Notes: generated from the sequence alone by a model not told the origin. Shown: positions 1-11,309, counted from the stretch's first letter. The stretch: 64,000 nt of DNA from Callipepla californica brunnescens (GCA_023055505.1 JALIRH010000124.1:621501-685500); one strand, 5' to 3'. Program-made: numbers and translations.

Positions 1-645
1 CTGACCATTAGCCTCATTGTGACTCTAAGTCTGCCTTCAATCGAAATCTGACCCTAAAACCAACCCCAACTCAAAGCCCAACCCTAAACCTAAAGCTAAG
101 CATCAGATTACTGCAGATCTCACCTAACCTATCCCTACTTCTAACCCCAAACCCAATCCAAACGCCAAACCTATTCCTAACCTAACACTAAGCCAGAACC
201 CAACCCAAGGCCTACCCCTTCTCTCAGCCTAACACTCAAACTAACCTAGACCCAAAACCAACCCTAAATCAAATCCTAACCCTCCCCCTTACTCTATCCT
301 GTACCCAAGCAAGGCGTAACCCTTCTCTGATCCTAAAACTAAAGAGAGCTCTACCCCATACTCTAAACCTTCATCTACACCAAAACCTAACCCTATCCCT
401 AATCCAAAACCTAACCCTAAACCTAACCCGAACTCTAACCTTAATCCTAAACCTAAACCTTACCCTAACCCTAAGCCTAACCTTAACCCTAAGCCTTCTC
501 TGAACCTCAAACTAAAGAGAACCCTAGCCCTTGCACTAAACCTTCAGCTACACAAAAAAATAACCCTAACCTAATCCTAAAACAAACCCTCAACCTAACC
601 CAAAGCATCAGATTACCACAACCCTAACCTGACACCTACACTCAA
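1..645. repeat. Degenerate telomere-like repeat, C-strand (CCCTAA) on plus
   Basis: The stretch is built from CCCTAA and close variants (CCTAAC, CCAAAC, CCCTAT) with few perfect runs, so it is diverged interstitial or subtelomeric telomere-type DNA rather than a living chromosome end. It resembles the block after 6307, which suggests one block interrupted by the retrovirus between them. No gene is visible. Confidence 0.85.
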
Positions 646-797
646 ATGCATCCTTCCCCTTATTTGAAGCAAAGTGAAATCCTAAATGGAATTCATAGGA
701 AGAGCGAATTCACCAATCTTCATCGTATACAATGCACAATACATATACAATATACATACAAAGCGTACAAGGAAATGACTGAGTTTTCTCGTCTGTT

Positions 798-828
<31 letters not shown>

Positions 829-831
829 GTT
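646..831. other. AT-rich spacer between pol 3' end and telomere-like DNA
   Basis: About 190 bases with no telomere-type repeat and no recognised coding similarity. It contains an A-rich AAAAC run (about 797-828). It sits where a gammaretrovirus would carry env and the 3' LTR, so it may be the remnant of a deletion junction. Nothing else can be supported. Confidence 0.5.
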
Positions 832-1900
832 TTACATTTTTCTTAGAGTGGTTTGTAGATCGTCCGAAGTCTTGGACACCTCCCACTGGGGTCCTGTGTC
901 ACGGATTGGTCCTTTCACATGGCTTGCATGGATCCATCTGCGCTCAGCTGTCCGGATGGCTGTTTCTGTTGCTAATAAAACAAGAAAAGGTCCTTCCCAG
1001 CGGGGAGTTAGAGATGACTCTTTCCACGTTTTAATTTAAACCTTGTCTCCTGGACTGATTCCATGTATTGCCATATCTAGCGGAGGCCGTTGGACCACCA
1101 GTCCTTCCATTCTTCATTCATTCCTTCTCTTATTCATTTCAATTCAATATTCCTGTATTTTCTTCTACCTTGGGATGTTCCGATGGGAGTTCTAAATCAT
1201 ATGGCATTCCATATCCCATTTCAAAAGGTGATATTCCAGTCTCTCTTCTTCGTTCTGTTCTTCAGTTAAGTAGTGCCAGTGGCAAACACTTCATCCAAGA
1301 CATCTTGGTTTCAATCATTCCTTTAGTAAGCCGCTTTGGAAGTTCCCCATTCGACCTTTCTACTTTTCCAGAGCTCTGTGGGTGCCATGGGGTGCGATAT
1401 TCCCATTTGGTCCCCATTGGAGCTAAAGCCTCTTACACTGCCTTTAATACAAAGTGAGGGTCTCTAGCTGAATCTGCAACTTCCATGTTCCCATATCTGG
1501 GGATAATATGTTCGAACAATGTCTTGATTACTGTCTGGGCTGTTGCCCTAGCGGTGGGGTAGGCCTCCAGAAAATGTGTTCAATGGGCGATTCTTCCTAA
1601 GAAGTACTTCTATCTTCCAACCCTGGGGAGATCTGTGAAGTCTATCTGCATTTGAGCAAAAGGTCTGACAGCCCATTCCCTTCCTCCCTGTATTTTTTCC
1701 CTCAGTTGTTGTTTCTTTCCTTTCCTCCAAATCATCCAATGATCTACAATTCCTTTGGCTATGCTAGAAATGCCTATACACATCTATTTCATTGTGAATT
1801 GGTCCACCAAGGCCTGAAGCCCGCAATGAGTCTGCTTAGGAAATTCTCATCTTCTCCAAGCTTTAGGGATTACCTCTCTTCCATCAGCTAATAACCATTT
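832..1900 (-). pseudogene. ERV integrase, degraded, with intact 3' end
   Basis: The C-terminal domain is clear on the minus strand (about 848-1040): [15 protein letters not shown], then [11 protein letters not shown], as in gammaretroviral integrases. The frame ends with ATG TAA at 832-837. The core region (about 1070-1740) is broken among frames, with a THFLEAYP-like piece near 1560. Integrase would join viral DNA to host DNA; this copy is not intact. The pol stop is the last retroviral feature on this side. Confidence 0.72.
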
Positions 1901-1977
1901 TCCCTCCTTTTCCTCAACCTCCATTTGTCGGAGCCGCTCTTTTCGCTTCTTCATCAGCAAAATTAGTTCCCCTTATT

Positions 1978-3800
1978 TCAGCCGACATCGCCCTCTGGTG
2001 CCTTTCCGTGTACTACTGCGCTTTTCTCTGGTTCTCTTCTTGCCCTCAGAGTTTGTCTTCTTAACGACTGGTGAATTAACCCTTTCCCGGGTGAGTTTAC
2101 CAATCCTCTTTCCTCCCATCTTTTTCCCAAGGTATGGACTACCCCATACGCATACCTAGAATCTGTAGAGATAGTCCCAATGCTTCCTTTCAACATTTGA
2201 AGGGCTGGAAGGATTGTATAGAATTTCACAGCCTGAGCTGACCACGTTCTGTCCAATGCTCCCGATTCAATTACTGGAAATGTTTTCCCGTTTAGTAGAG
2301 CATCCCCTGATTTTCCTTTTCCTTCTACCACCCGGGAGGAGCCATCTACAAATCATTTGCCCCCTTCTAATAACTTCTCCTCTTCTAAGTCCTCCCCTCT
2401 TTTAGCCTGATACTCTATACACTGAATGCAATCATGGCTTAAATCTTCATCTGGTTCCCCATAGAAAAATTGAGCAGGATTTGGCAAACTTGGAGTTTCT
2501 ATTTCTAATTGAGGAGAATGGATTAGGATTCCTTCCTATTTCAATAGTCTAGCATCTGTAATCCACTTCTCTGCTTTTTCTTGGAGTACTCCCCTTATTG
2601 TCATGTGGACTATACACTTGTAATTCACCCCTGAAAGTCATCTTCCCTGCTTCTTCTACTAACAGAGCTACAGCAACTATTGCTCGTAGACAGGTAGGCC
2701 ACCCACGGCTAACGGGATCCAAGAGTTTTGAAAAGTATCCTGCTGGCTTCTTCTTCCCGGCCCATTCCTGGCTCACTACTCCAAAAGCGATCCCTTCGTC
2801 TGTATTTACAAAAAGGTCAAATGGGCTTTTTAGATCAGGTAAGCTTAACGCTGGTGCATGAAGAAGATCTACCTTGAAGTCTTCTAATCTTTGCTCATCC
2901 TCCTGGCTCCACTTTCTTCAGCCATCTTGTACTAGTTTCTGCTATAAAAGCTTTACCTTACTGCTATCATTCTCAATCCATTGTCGACAGCATCCTAGCA
3001 GCCCTAACATCTGCCTCACCTGCCTCTTGCCTCTTGGGGCTTTTCAAGATCAAATCCCATTTGCCCGTTCTGGATCTAATGTCTTATTTCCCTTGCTTAA
3101 CCAATGTCCCAAATATTTCACTTCCTCTTCTGTAAATTGGCATTTTGCCTTTGAAACTTGGAACCCCTTTGAACCAAAGAAATGCAATAGTTTAATGCTC
3201 TTCTGTCTAACTGTCTCCTCGCCTGCTCCAGCTAATAGTAAGTCATCTACATATTGCACTAAGGTTGCCTGTGGGTTTAGTTCATCAGTTTTTAGTACTT
3301 GCTCAAGGGCTTGCCCAAACAAGTTAGGGATTCTGTGAATCCCTGTGGGAGCACTGTCCCTCTGAGTTGTTGTTTTCTATGGGGGTTTGGATCTTCCCAC
3401 TCGAAGACAAAGTAGTCTCTGCATTCTGCCGTCAGGGGGCAGGTCCAAAAAGCATCCTTGAAATCAATTCCACTATACTACTGAGATTCTGGCTTCAATT
3501 GACCGAGCAGCATATAGGGGTTTGCCACTACTGGGAAGCGGGGAATTGTTCTCTCCTTAATTTCCCTTGAGTCGTGGACCAATCTGTATGTGCCATAAGG
3601 TTTTTTTTTTTTACATGGAGTATGGGAGTATTCTAGGGAGACATACAAGGCTCTAATAGTTCTTTAGATATTAATCTCTCCATTTCAGGTTGTAGCCCTG
3701 ATTTACCTTCCTGTGAAACGGGATATTGTTTCACCCTAATTGGAATGCCTGGGTCCTTTAGAATCACTTCAAAGGGTTCTATGTCTAACTTCCCTACTGA
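1978..3800 (-). pseudogene. ERV reverse transcriptase and RNase H, broken
   Basis: The RT part (3050-3322) holds the polymerase motif YVDD (3242-3253) followed by LLLAGAGEET, and further on VKYLGHWLSKG, typical of gammaretroviral RT. The connection region (2549-2776) has PAGYFSKLLDPVSRGWP. RNase H (1978-2331) shows TDSRYAYGVVHTLGKRWEER, containing one acidic active-site residue. The parts sit in different frames, so several indels or stops break the gene. Upstream RT motifs (about 3330-3800) are present only as scattered similarity. Confidence 0.8.
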
Positions 3801-3938
3801 TTCTGGACTCTACCAAACTTCTGGGTTAATTCTAGCCTCATCTTCTATCGTTAGAGTACGTTGCTGAACAGTTAATTCTCTATCTTTTACTTCCAAATTT
3901 ATTCCTAACTCCACAATTCAATCTCTCCCTAGCAAATT

Positions 3939-4205
3939 CTATTCTGCTTCAGGTACCAATAAAAAAGACTCAGTTCCATAGGTGCTAGGTGATTCTATTT
4001 CTACCTGCTTTACAACAGGTACCATAAAAGGTTCCCCTTTTGTTCCAATTACTTGTAGCTCTTCCGAGGATAAAGAACATCCTCGAGGTAAATATTGAAC
4101 AGTCGATCTTTCTGCCCCAGACTCTACCAAAAATTCCATTTCCTGACGCTGAGAACCCAATTTCAATTTTATCAAGGGCTTGTTTCTTTCCCAGGTCCCC
4201 AGCAC
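3939..4205 (-). pseudogene. ERV protease fragment, altered active site
   Basis: An 88-residue frame resembles a retroviral aspartic protease, which would cut Gag and Gag-Pol. The active-site loop reads LVESGAERST, so the catalytic Asp of the usual D-S/T-G-A motif is Glu (codon 4122-4124). This is seen directly and predicts loss of activity. It follows the nucleocapsid knuckle and precedes RT, in the expected pol order. Confidence 0.75.
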
Positions 4206-4209
4206 ATAG

Positions 4210-5690
4210 AGTCCCTGACCCCCTCAGTCCTCCTGAAACATTTGCTCGTCCCAGATTCTCTTTCTACAGTCTTTCTTCATGTGTCCCTTTTTCTGACAGT
4301 AGAAGCATTCAACTGTTCTCATATCTCTGGGTCTGTTCTGCTTGGGTTGAAGCGCATTTTCTGCCCGAGGAATATTCCCTCTTCTCCTTGCCTGGAACGC
4401 CCCCTTCTGTCCTTCTCTTACCGCGGCTATCAGACTTCCAGCTTGCCTCTTCTGAGTCTCCTCCTCTCTCCTTAACGTATACTTTCTGAGCCTCTCTCAG
4501 CAATTCATCTAATCCTCTCTCCTGCCAGTCCTCCAGCTTCTCTAGTTTCCTTCCAATATCTGTCCAGGACCTAGCTTCAAACCGCGTTTTCAGGAGAGCT
4601 CGCCCCACGGGGTAGCAGGATCTAATCCTGAATAGAACTGTACATTTCTGCATAGTCTCTCTAACCACTCAGTAGGAGTTTCATCTTTTTTCCGTTGCTT
4701 GCCTTATTTGCCTTATTGATATTCTGTCCCCGAGGGACAGATTCTCTAATCCCTTGAATAATAAGAACTCGCAAATCTGCCATGTGAGTACCATGTTCCT
4801 GGCTCTGATTATCCCAATTGGGCCGCTGTAAGGGTCACTTTAGATCTGCTCCTGGGCCAGCCGGGTGTTGCTGATCCCAGATTCACGTACCTGCCCTCCT
4901 GATCATATCCCTTTCTTCTGCTCTAAATAGTATGCCCAAAATTGCCTGTGTTTCATCCCAAGTTTAATGGTTGGGACCTGAAGTTTGATCTAGCCTCTCG
5001 GAGACCCCTCAAGGATCCTCCAGCAAATTCCCCATCTCCTTCTGAAATTCCCTTATGTATCTCCTGAGTTGAAGGGAACTGAAACATAGCCAGCTCCTGG
5101 CTTTGATCCTCCGGTAGCTACAGGTATTTCTCTTCAAGGGAGAACGTTTCCTCCTTGACCTCTCTCCTGCCTAGCTTGCCTTCTAGTGATCCTTCTCCTA
5201 GGGAAGTCTAGGGGTTCACATTCAGGTTCATCTCCCAAGTCAGATTCAGCTTGCTCCGGCGGAGCCGCTGGATTCTGTTCGGGGGGAGCGTAAGGCGGGG
5301 GGATAGTGTATGATGTCCTCCTCTGTTGTATTCCTTTTTTTAATTAGGGGGAACAGAAAGGTTCCAATATCAGATTCTACACATCATTTGCATACTCACC
5401 ATCTTCCAGATTCAAAGGCTGTTTTTCATTTGCATAAGCGTTTAGAGCCTGGCAGATCCGGTCCTCAAAGGACCCAAATACTGGCCAGAACAGCTGATCT
5501 GCCCTTCTCTGCTTTCCTCCCCATACCTCCATACAGTCATGTACCATCTTCACCTCACTCTTTCCTCGTCTAGAGGGAGAATCACCCCAATGTTTTAACA
5601 TTAAACCTAGGGGACTTTCTAGTGGTATGTCCGGTAGCTTTACCTGCGAGCTGTACCTAGAGTTCGGAGCTACAGGTCTCTGCACAGAAG
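4210..5690 (-). pseudogene. ERV gag (matrix, capsid, nucleocapsid), broken
   Basis: Gag makes the virion core. The upstream part (5377-5685) has a matrix-like segment with PLGLMLKHW. The downstream part (4309-4668) resembles a gammaretroviral capsid C-terminus, with the LDELLREAQKVYVKERGG type segment rich in charged residues. A single zinc knuckle C-x2-C-x4-H-x4-C lies at 4266-4307. The middle (about 4690-5370) has no long open frame, so gag is interrupted by stops or frameshifts. The true start codon is uncertain; I used the matrix-containing frame only as a guide. It cannot make a full Gag as read. Confidence 0.75.
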
Positions 5691-5762
5691 TTCCCCAGCC
5701 CAGGGGCCGTCCGAAGACGGGGTGCTCCCCTGGAGTGGGAATTCCACAGCAGAGTCGCCTGG

Positions 5763-5780
5763 ATCCGAGTCACGGCACCA
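5763..5780 (-). other. Primer-binding site, tRNA-His
   Basis: On the minus strand the 18 bases starting TGGTGCCGTGACTCGGAT match the complement of the 3' end of vertebrate tRNA-His (CCA included). The site lies three bases from the LTR edge, as expected for initiation of minus-strand DNA synthesis. Confidence 0.85.
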
Positions 5781-5783
5781 AAT

Positions 5784-6306
5784 TGTTAGAGGTGTGAAGA
5801 GAACGATACGCACCAACTGTTGCCAACAGTAAGGAATTTATTGAGCAAGCAAGAAATGAGCGGAACAGCGCTGGGCGGCTGGGAGTCTCCTCTGCACCAG
5901 AGGTGCTCAACAGGGCCCCCCAACCCCTCTTTTCATTGTCCCTTATCTCTGCATTCATGTCTTATCTTTCTCTTCCTGGGCTGCGCTGGCTGTTATCTGG
6001 GGGTCGTTCTCTGCCTCCTGGCGATCGAGATGATGAAGGCCATAGTTTTCCTCAGCTTCGATCACGCGCGCTCAAGAGGAGATTTTCACTTCTTTTTCTT
6101 TTGCAGTTTCTCCAAAGGTCACTGCTATCTGTTGTTCATTGTCCAGGTGTTAGAACTAAGCGCTGTGGCTCCAACTTGCACAAACTACAGTTTTTAGACA
6201 AAACATCGATATATCTCTTTTGAGACTTCTACAAACTACATAGTTCTCAGAAAAAAAACACGCTGAAAAACACGGACACATCTGTCTCGAGTCGGTTTGA
6301 TTAACA
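5784..6306 (-). repeat. 5' LTR of gammaretrovirus-like ERV
   Basis: The plus strand begins TGTTAG directly outside the primer-binding site and ends TTAACA at 6306, giving a TGTTA/TAACA terminal inverted repeat of about 523 bp. On the minus strand AATAAA (5837-5842 complement) is a plausible poly(A) signal near the U5 side. The inner boundary is firm because of the adjacent primer site; the outer boundary is inferred from the inverted repeat, with telomere-like DNA starting soon after. Confidence 0.72.
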
Positions 6307-7700
6307 AGTAGAGAACTCATTTTTACCACAATCCTTACCCTAAGCCTAACACTCACCTTAAACCTAACCCTAACCCTGTACCTAGCCTGAACCCTAAGCA
6401 TAACCCTAAACCTATCCCTATTCCTATCCTCAACAGTAACCCAAACCCTAATCCTAACACTGACACTCAACCTAGTTCTAATGCTGTATCTAACCTTAGA
6501 ACTCAAACAAACCCTATCCCTAAGCCTAATCCTAAATCGAATTCTAACCCTTACCTATACACTATCCCTATCCCCAAAACCCTTTTCCTACACCTAACCC
6601 TAACCACAAGACTTACCTTAACCTAACCCTAACAGCAATCCCAGGCCTAACCCTAACACTAACCTGAAACCTAATCCTATTCCTAACCTTAACCCTAACC
6701 AGAGGCCTAACCCTAATCTGACCCTTACACTCAAACTGACCCTGCCCCTAACCCTAAACACAGATCGCATCCTAAACCTAAACCTAAACCTAAAACTTCC
6801 CCTAATGCTAACATGAACACTCAACCTAATCCTAGCTCTAAACACAATCATAAAACTGAGAAAAACTTTTTCCCTAACCCTAATCCTAAACCTAATCCAA
6901 AACCTAAAACAATCCCAAACCCTTTCCCTATCTCTAACCCTAACCCAGAATCTAAACCTAACCCTATTACTAAACCCAATCTTACACCTAACCCTATTCC
7001 ATAACCTAAACTTACCCTAACACTGTATCACTAAATCTTTCCCTAATCGTAACCCTAACCCTAAACATAACCTTACCCTAGTACTAAAACAAACTTACCC
7101 ATAACCCTAACCCAAAACCTAACAGAACCCTAGTCCTAACCATAATCCTAACCCTAACTCAAACCCTAAATCTAACACTAATCCTTACCCTAAACAGAAC
7201 TCGAAGCATTTCCCAAATCCTAATTCTAACTCTACCCTAACCCTAACCCAAACTCAGACCCTACCACAAAACCCAAGTGGAAGCCCAACCCTAAACCTAA
7301 CCAAAAGCATCAGATCACCACAACCCTCACCTAAATCTATCCCAAAACATGTTCCTAATATTAAACCAAATCCTAATCCAAACACTAACCCTACAACTAT
7401 TCCTAAACCTTTACTTAACACAAAGCCAAACCCGAGGCCTACCCCTTACCTCACCCTGACACTCAAACTAACCCTACCCCTAACCCTACATACAAATCCA
7501 ATCCTAAGTCTAACCCTAAACTTAACCCTAATGCTACTCCTAACATGAACACTTCACCTACTTCTGTCCCTGACGCTAACACTCAAATTATCCCTAACCC
7601 TTACCCTAAACCGAAATCTACACCAAAACCTAACCCTTGCCCTAACCCTGACCCTGAAGCTGACCCTAACCCTAGCCTAAACCCTAACCCTAACCAGTCG
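6307..7700. repeat. Degenerate telomere-like repeat, C-strand on plus
   Basis: About 1.4 kb of CCCTAA variants, including short perfect runs. Open frames reading Asn-Pro-Lys-Pro or Val-Arg-Val-Arg strings on the two strands are repeat by-products. No gene or promoter is visible. Confidence 0.88.
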
Positions 7701-8440
7701 CAGAAAAGGCCTGAATCCATACAGCCTTTTCACTGTGAAAATCTGGGAGAGAAAATCTGGCTTACCATGGAGATCTCAGCTTTAAGGAAATCTAAAAACA
7801 AAACAAAGCATGCAGTTCCCAGATTCCCAGCAACATTTTTCCCCATACTTTCACCACCATAGATTGAGAAGACCATTTGCTGGACTTACACAGTGTCAGC
7901 AGGGTGAACCACATTTGGTCAGTGCACAACATTAATTACCACTTGCTCCACAGGCACAGGACAGACGGCCTCAGCGGTTAAGCACCCAGCCACTACAGGG
8001 ATACACTTTCTGATTCACACTGCTGCAAAACGGCACCCATCTATTGTGCAAGTACCTGCTGTAAACCGTAACACAGAAACTCTAGCAGCTACGGAAATCA
8101 GGAAAGAAATACTTCAAGAACTAATCAATACTTCTACTCAAAGGACGTATGAATATACTTCAAGTAGACTTCAGCTTCCAGGACCACGACATCCCAAGGT
8201 CCTGGAACAGAAAAACAACTCCGAATTTAATTCCAGAACTGGATCAAGAAATTAAGTCAGTGAGATCAAGACATTCACCCAGACAGCCACAGCTCATCAA
8301 CCTCACCTTCATTTCCACCCAACAGAATAATGCTATGTAAACTACATAGCATAACACGCCCTGCCCCCTTTCTTGCAATATCCTGAATATAAAATCCCTT
8401 TTCTTTTTTTTTCCGTTATCCAAAATTTACATAGGAATAC
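7701..8440. other. Unique-looking sequence, probably intron/flank of XPO1-like block
   Basis: Mixed-composition sequence between telomere-like repeat and the last visible XPO1-like exon. I looked for the following XPO1 exon on the minus strand and did not find it. Short open frames (for example 8046-8255 plus) match nothing I recognise. Most likely intronic or flanking DNA carried with the duplicated gene piece. Confidence 0.5.
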
Positions 8441-8635
8441 CTTCTTGATCATATTTAACGTGCACTCAAAAACAGCATCAAAGATCTGAGGTATTTCAGC
8501 AGCGATGTGCCCACCCAGCTTCTTTACAGCCACAGCCACAGCACCCAGTACTGCAGGCTCTCTAGCAGCTGGAACATTTCTCTGGTAGTCAATGAGAGCG
8601 GCACCCAACAAGGGAGGAACAAAGTTTTCAGCAAC
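8441..8635 (-). CDS. XPO1: XPO1-like exon 4 of 4 visible
   Basis: Acceptor CTCTTGATGTAG and donor GTATTC enclose 195 bases, 65 codons in phase 0. It reads VAENFVPPLLGAALIDYQRN, then KLGGHIAAEIPQIFDAVFE and CTLNMIKK. The substitutions around REPAVLGAVAVAVKK are unusual for so conserved a protein. Confidence 0.85.
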
Positions 8636-9013
8636 CTACATCAAGAGCAAGACATGCTTAGAGCAGTGCAGTTACCCAACAAAGCCTCACACAGCAGTTC
8701 GGAAAGAAGCTAAAAATGAACTTACACGCCCACATGCTTCCCACACACTGTGTTCATCCAGCAGTGCTTGCCTGAGGGCTCTCCTACACCTTCCTGCTTC
8801 CCCTTAGGACTGCTCTCAGCTGACACTACCTGAAGCACTCAAAACACAGCTCAGGCCTACCCCTGTATGGTCACAGCTTATCATCCTTCCTGCAGATATT
8901 GCAGTTCTGAAGCCAGTTCTTGTGAACAGAACAGTGTTAACTGCACTGCAGCAAAAGAGCAGAGTTCCTCCTGAATGTGTCCTATCAACTCTTTGGATGC
9001 CATATTTACTTAC

Positions 9014-9120
9014 CATCTGAGGATCGTTGGACCTGCTCACCCAGCCAGAAATCAGTTCTAAACTTTCCCTTTTTACAGTCCTCATCCTTCTAACCAAGGG
9101 CTGCTTGGTTTCCACTTCGC
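9014..9120 (-). CDS. XPO1: XPO1-like exon 3 of 4 visible
   Basis: Acceptor GCTACCTTTCAG and donor GTAAGT enclose 107 bases. It reads EVETKQPLVRRMRTVKRE, then LISGWVSRSNDPQM, the most XPO1-like stretch here. It starts with the two bases that complete the split Gly codon and ends in phase 0. Confidence 0.85.
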
Positions 9121-10518
9121 CTGAAAGGTAGCAAAGCTGCACTGAATCTGGGTTAAGATGCGTCAACAAACAGATTCCCCTCAACTCCTTCCAGAAGATT
9201 GAGAATGTTTCATTTTTATACCCAAATGACAAAGAAGGAAGATCTCTCGTTCATATTATGCAGATTAAAACCATTTTCCCATTACTTCAGCTCCATGGAT
9301 CCAAGTTGCAATTTAGTATTCCAGTGCTACTGCTGACAGCACACTCTGCCAGTACAACTCAGAAACAATGCTGCAGCTTCTTTTTCAAGGAAGGGAATGT
9401 TCCTTCAGCTCTCAGGATCATGCTTACCTCTGGCTCTCACTGCGTGATGAGAAGAACCAACCTATACAGTGTTCTAAAGCACGCTCCTGATTTGGTCACA
9501 AACAGAATTGTTCCAACTTGTCTTTACTACAAGGAGCCTAATTCTTACTTCATTTTCTCACGTCCAAGTCCATGCAAGTCTCGTCAGTAGAACTTGCCCT
9601 AACTGAGTGCACAGACACACACTCATAACAGTACATCCAAGGAAAACCTCACCAGACTGCAGCCAGGGAAACAAAGGCAGAACTGCTCCTGCTGCCATCA
9701 GAGATAACAACTGTGAGAACACACTCTGAGCCGAGTGCCATCTCAATAGCTGTTGCTCGAGTAAAATCTCACCACTACAAGTCCTAGCAACTGCTTCCTA
9801 TTTCTCTCGTTGTGTTTTCTTTTTGTTTTAAGCACCTTCTGGCAATTAGAGCTGCAGAATCAAAAGAATGCATTAAGTTCTGAGAAGCTACGTCAAGGTG
9901 TATTCATTGCATGGGTAAGAAAGTCTGTCAGAACACAGCTCCAATAACCGAGTCACTTCATTCCTCAAGGGATGCTCCAGCAGCACATTCTACTTGGATA
10001 TCACAGACCCAATTTTTTCCAGGTAACAGTGGTTAGGTAACTCGAGTAGCTCCTAATTCCTCCTCAGTGATTACCAGTCTAGTTTGTGACAAATCTGAGG
10101 CGCCTTCACTGAAGTTACACTTCTGCAATGAAGCTGTTTCAGTAGTAGAATATCACCAAACCAAAACTCTGCCAACGTCCTAGGGTCTTTTCTTATCTAA
10201 AACGATGAAGTCAGAACTTACAACTGTGTCTCCACAAGACTGCTATTAGTCAGCAGTCTCCGGTACCCTTCCTAAACTCACACTTGAAGAGCTTTCCTCC
10301 TTCCGCAATCAGAGTTTCTTTGAACAAAACATCTGGCTAACAAAAACAAGAACCTAAGCAAGCACATTTTCAGGCATTCTCTTGCCCAAACGCACACACA
10401 AAGAAGCAACAAAAACCACCACCACCAACAGACACGCAATGAGATAAGCCCAGCAAATTCACAACCTGATCACGTGCACTGCCCATCCCGCTGTTAGGAA
10501 GGACGTGCAATTTCTTAC

Positions 10519-10702
10519 CGTCAGCCTCAAGAGCTGCAGACATGTTTTCACTTGGGCACTTGGACATATTCAGCATATCTAAATCAATTCTTCCCAGCTG
10601 AATCACAAAGGGGCGGCCAGCTGCTTTCCATGCCCTTACGCTGCTTTTCAGAATGCTACCAAGCTGCGTAACGGCTTCAGGATCCTTCAGAACATCAACA
10701 TT
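10519..10702 (-). CDS. XPO1: XPO1-like exon 2 of 4 visible
   Basis: Acceptor TTCTTTTCCACAG and donor GTAAGA enclose 184 bases (61 codons plus one base). It reads NVDVLKDPEAVTQLGS, then PFVIQLGRIDLDMLN and SENMSAALEADG, collinear with XPO1. The one-base overhang completes a Gly codon with the next exon. Confidence 0.83.
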
Positions 10703-11018
10703 CTGTGGAAAAGAACTGAGCTAACTCCATTCAGTCAATGAAAACGCCATTTATCTTCTAATACAAAAACGGTCACTTTCACGTTTAGGGTTATCTTACA
10801 CGCTGTGTTAAAGCATGTTCTGTCAAGTTCTTCAACTGGATTTAAACCAGTCTCAGTTGTTTAGGTCTCCTTCAACACTTCTACTGCCAGATCAACCATT
10901 GCTTTATAAAAGTTCAGCACAGCCAAGTTCACTTCATTCCACAGATGAAAAAAAATGGAATAACAACAAACATTCAGCACTTTTACTTTAGTTGAATACA
11001 CAAAATGTACCGTCTGAC

Positions 11019-11117
11019 TTTTGTTGCCTGCATGTGTTTTTCTATCAGATGCTCCTGTACAGTCCGGTCTGTCTGCGCCCCAACCACGTATCCTACTGCT
11101 CCACAGAACGGATGCAC
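11019..11117 (-). CDS. XPO1: XPO1-like exon 1 of 4 visible
   Basis: Acceptor TTTTTCAATCAG precedes VHPFCGAVGYVVGAQTD. The exon runs 33 codons in phase 0 to QATK. The donor would be GTCAGA, which is weak. Compared with XPO1, about 12 residues are missing in frame between HLIEKHM and QATK. Confidence 0.75.
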
Positions 11118-11309
11118 CTGATTGAAAAACAAGAAGTCCAACAGAAAGTTAAGGAAGACTAACCCAAAATGTACAGCGTTCAGGTAGTAAAAGTTCAAAA
11201 TGGCTTTCCAATGACTAAATACCCACTTCCCACCTCAGTTCACAAGATCCTTCTCCATCCTTTCCTTCCTTACTCCACATTTAAAGCAAGCCTCTGCTCC
11301 CCTCCAATA
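11118..11309. other. Flank of XPO1-like block, no feature seen
   Basis: About 190 bases upstream of the first visible XPO1-like exon, with no recognisable preceding exon and no repeat signature. Confidence 0.4.

Larger units (their letters stand above)
832..6306 (-). mobile_element. Gammaretrovirus-like endogenous retrovirus, 3'-truncated
   Basis: Read on the minus strand the order is 5' LTR (5784-6306), tRNA-His primer-binding site (5763-5780), gag matrix to nucleocapsid (about 5690-4210), protease (4205-3939), reverse transcriptase, RNase H (2331-1978) and integrase ending at a stop at 832-834. One CCHC zinc knuckle, YVDD in RT and the integrase C-terminus are gammaretroviral in style. Env and the 3' LTR are absent. 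Coding is split over several frames with stops, so this is an inactive, old copy. It lies inside degenerate CCCTAA repeat. Confidence 0.88.
8441..11117 (-). pseudogene. XPO1: Partial XPO1-like (exportin-1/CRM1) gene block, four exons
   Basis: XPO1 is the nuclear export receptor that binds leucine-rich export signals with RanGTP. Four minus-strand exons (11117-11019, 10702-10519, 9120-9014, 8635-8441) encode about 195 consecutive residues of its HEAT-repeat region. Signature pieces are VGAQTDRTVQEHLIEKHM, NVDVLKDPEAVTQLGSILK, SGWVSRSNDPQM and AEIPQIFDAVFECTLNMI. All three introns have AG acceptors and GT donors, and the exon phases join correctly with no stop. Many substitutions and a loss of roughly 12 residues after HLIEKHM set it apart from the very conserved vertebrate protein. 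No exons before or after are visible; telomere-like DNA and CR1 bound it. It is a partial paralogue: a pseudogene, or part of a diverged gene. Confidence 0.85.

Noticed and set aside
2598..3338. Plus-strand frames over the gammaretroviral RT
   Set aside because: Antisense shadows of pol on the minus strand.
6156..7862. Many open frames rich in Val-Arg or Asn-Pro-Lys
   Set aside because: They are translations of degenerate telomere hexamers on the two strands; the same strings appear wherever that repeat occurs (51-64 kb as well).
8816..9232. 138-residue minus-strand frame as a single protein
   Set aside because: Only 9014-9120 is XPO1-like and it is bounded by splice sites; the rest of the frame reads intron.
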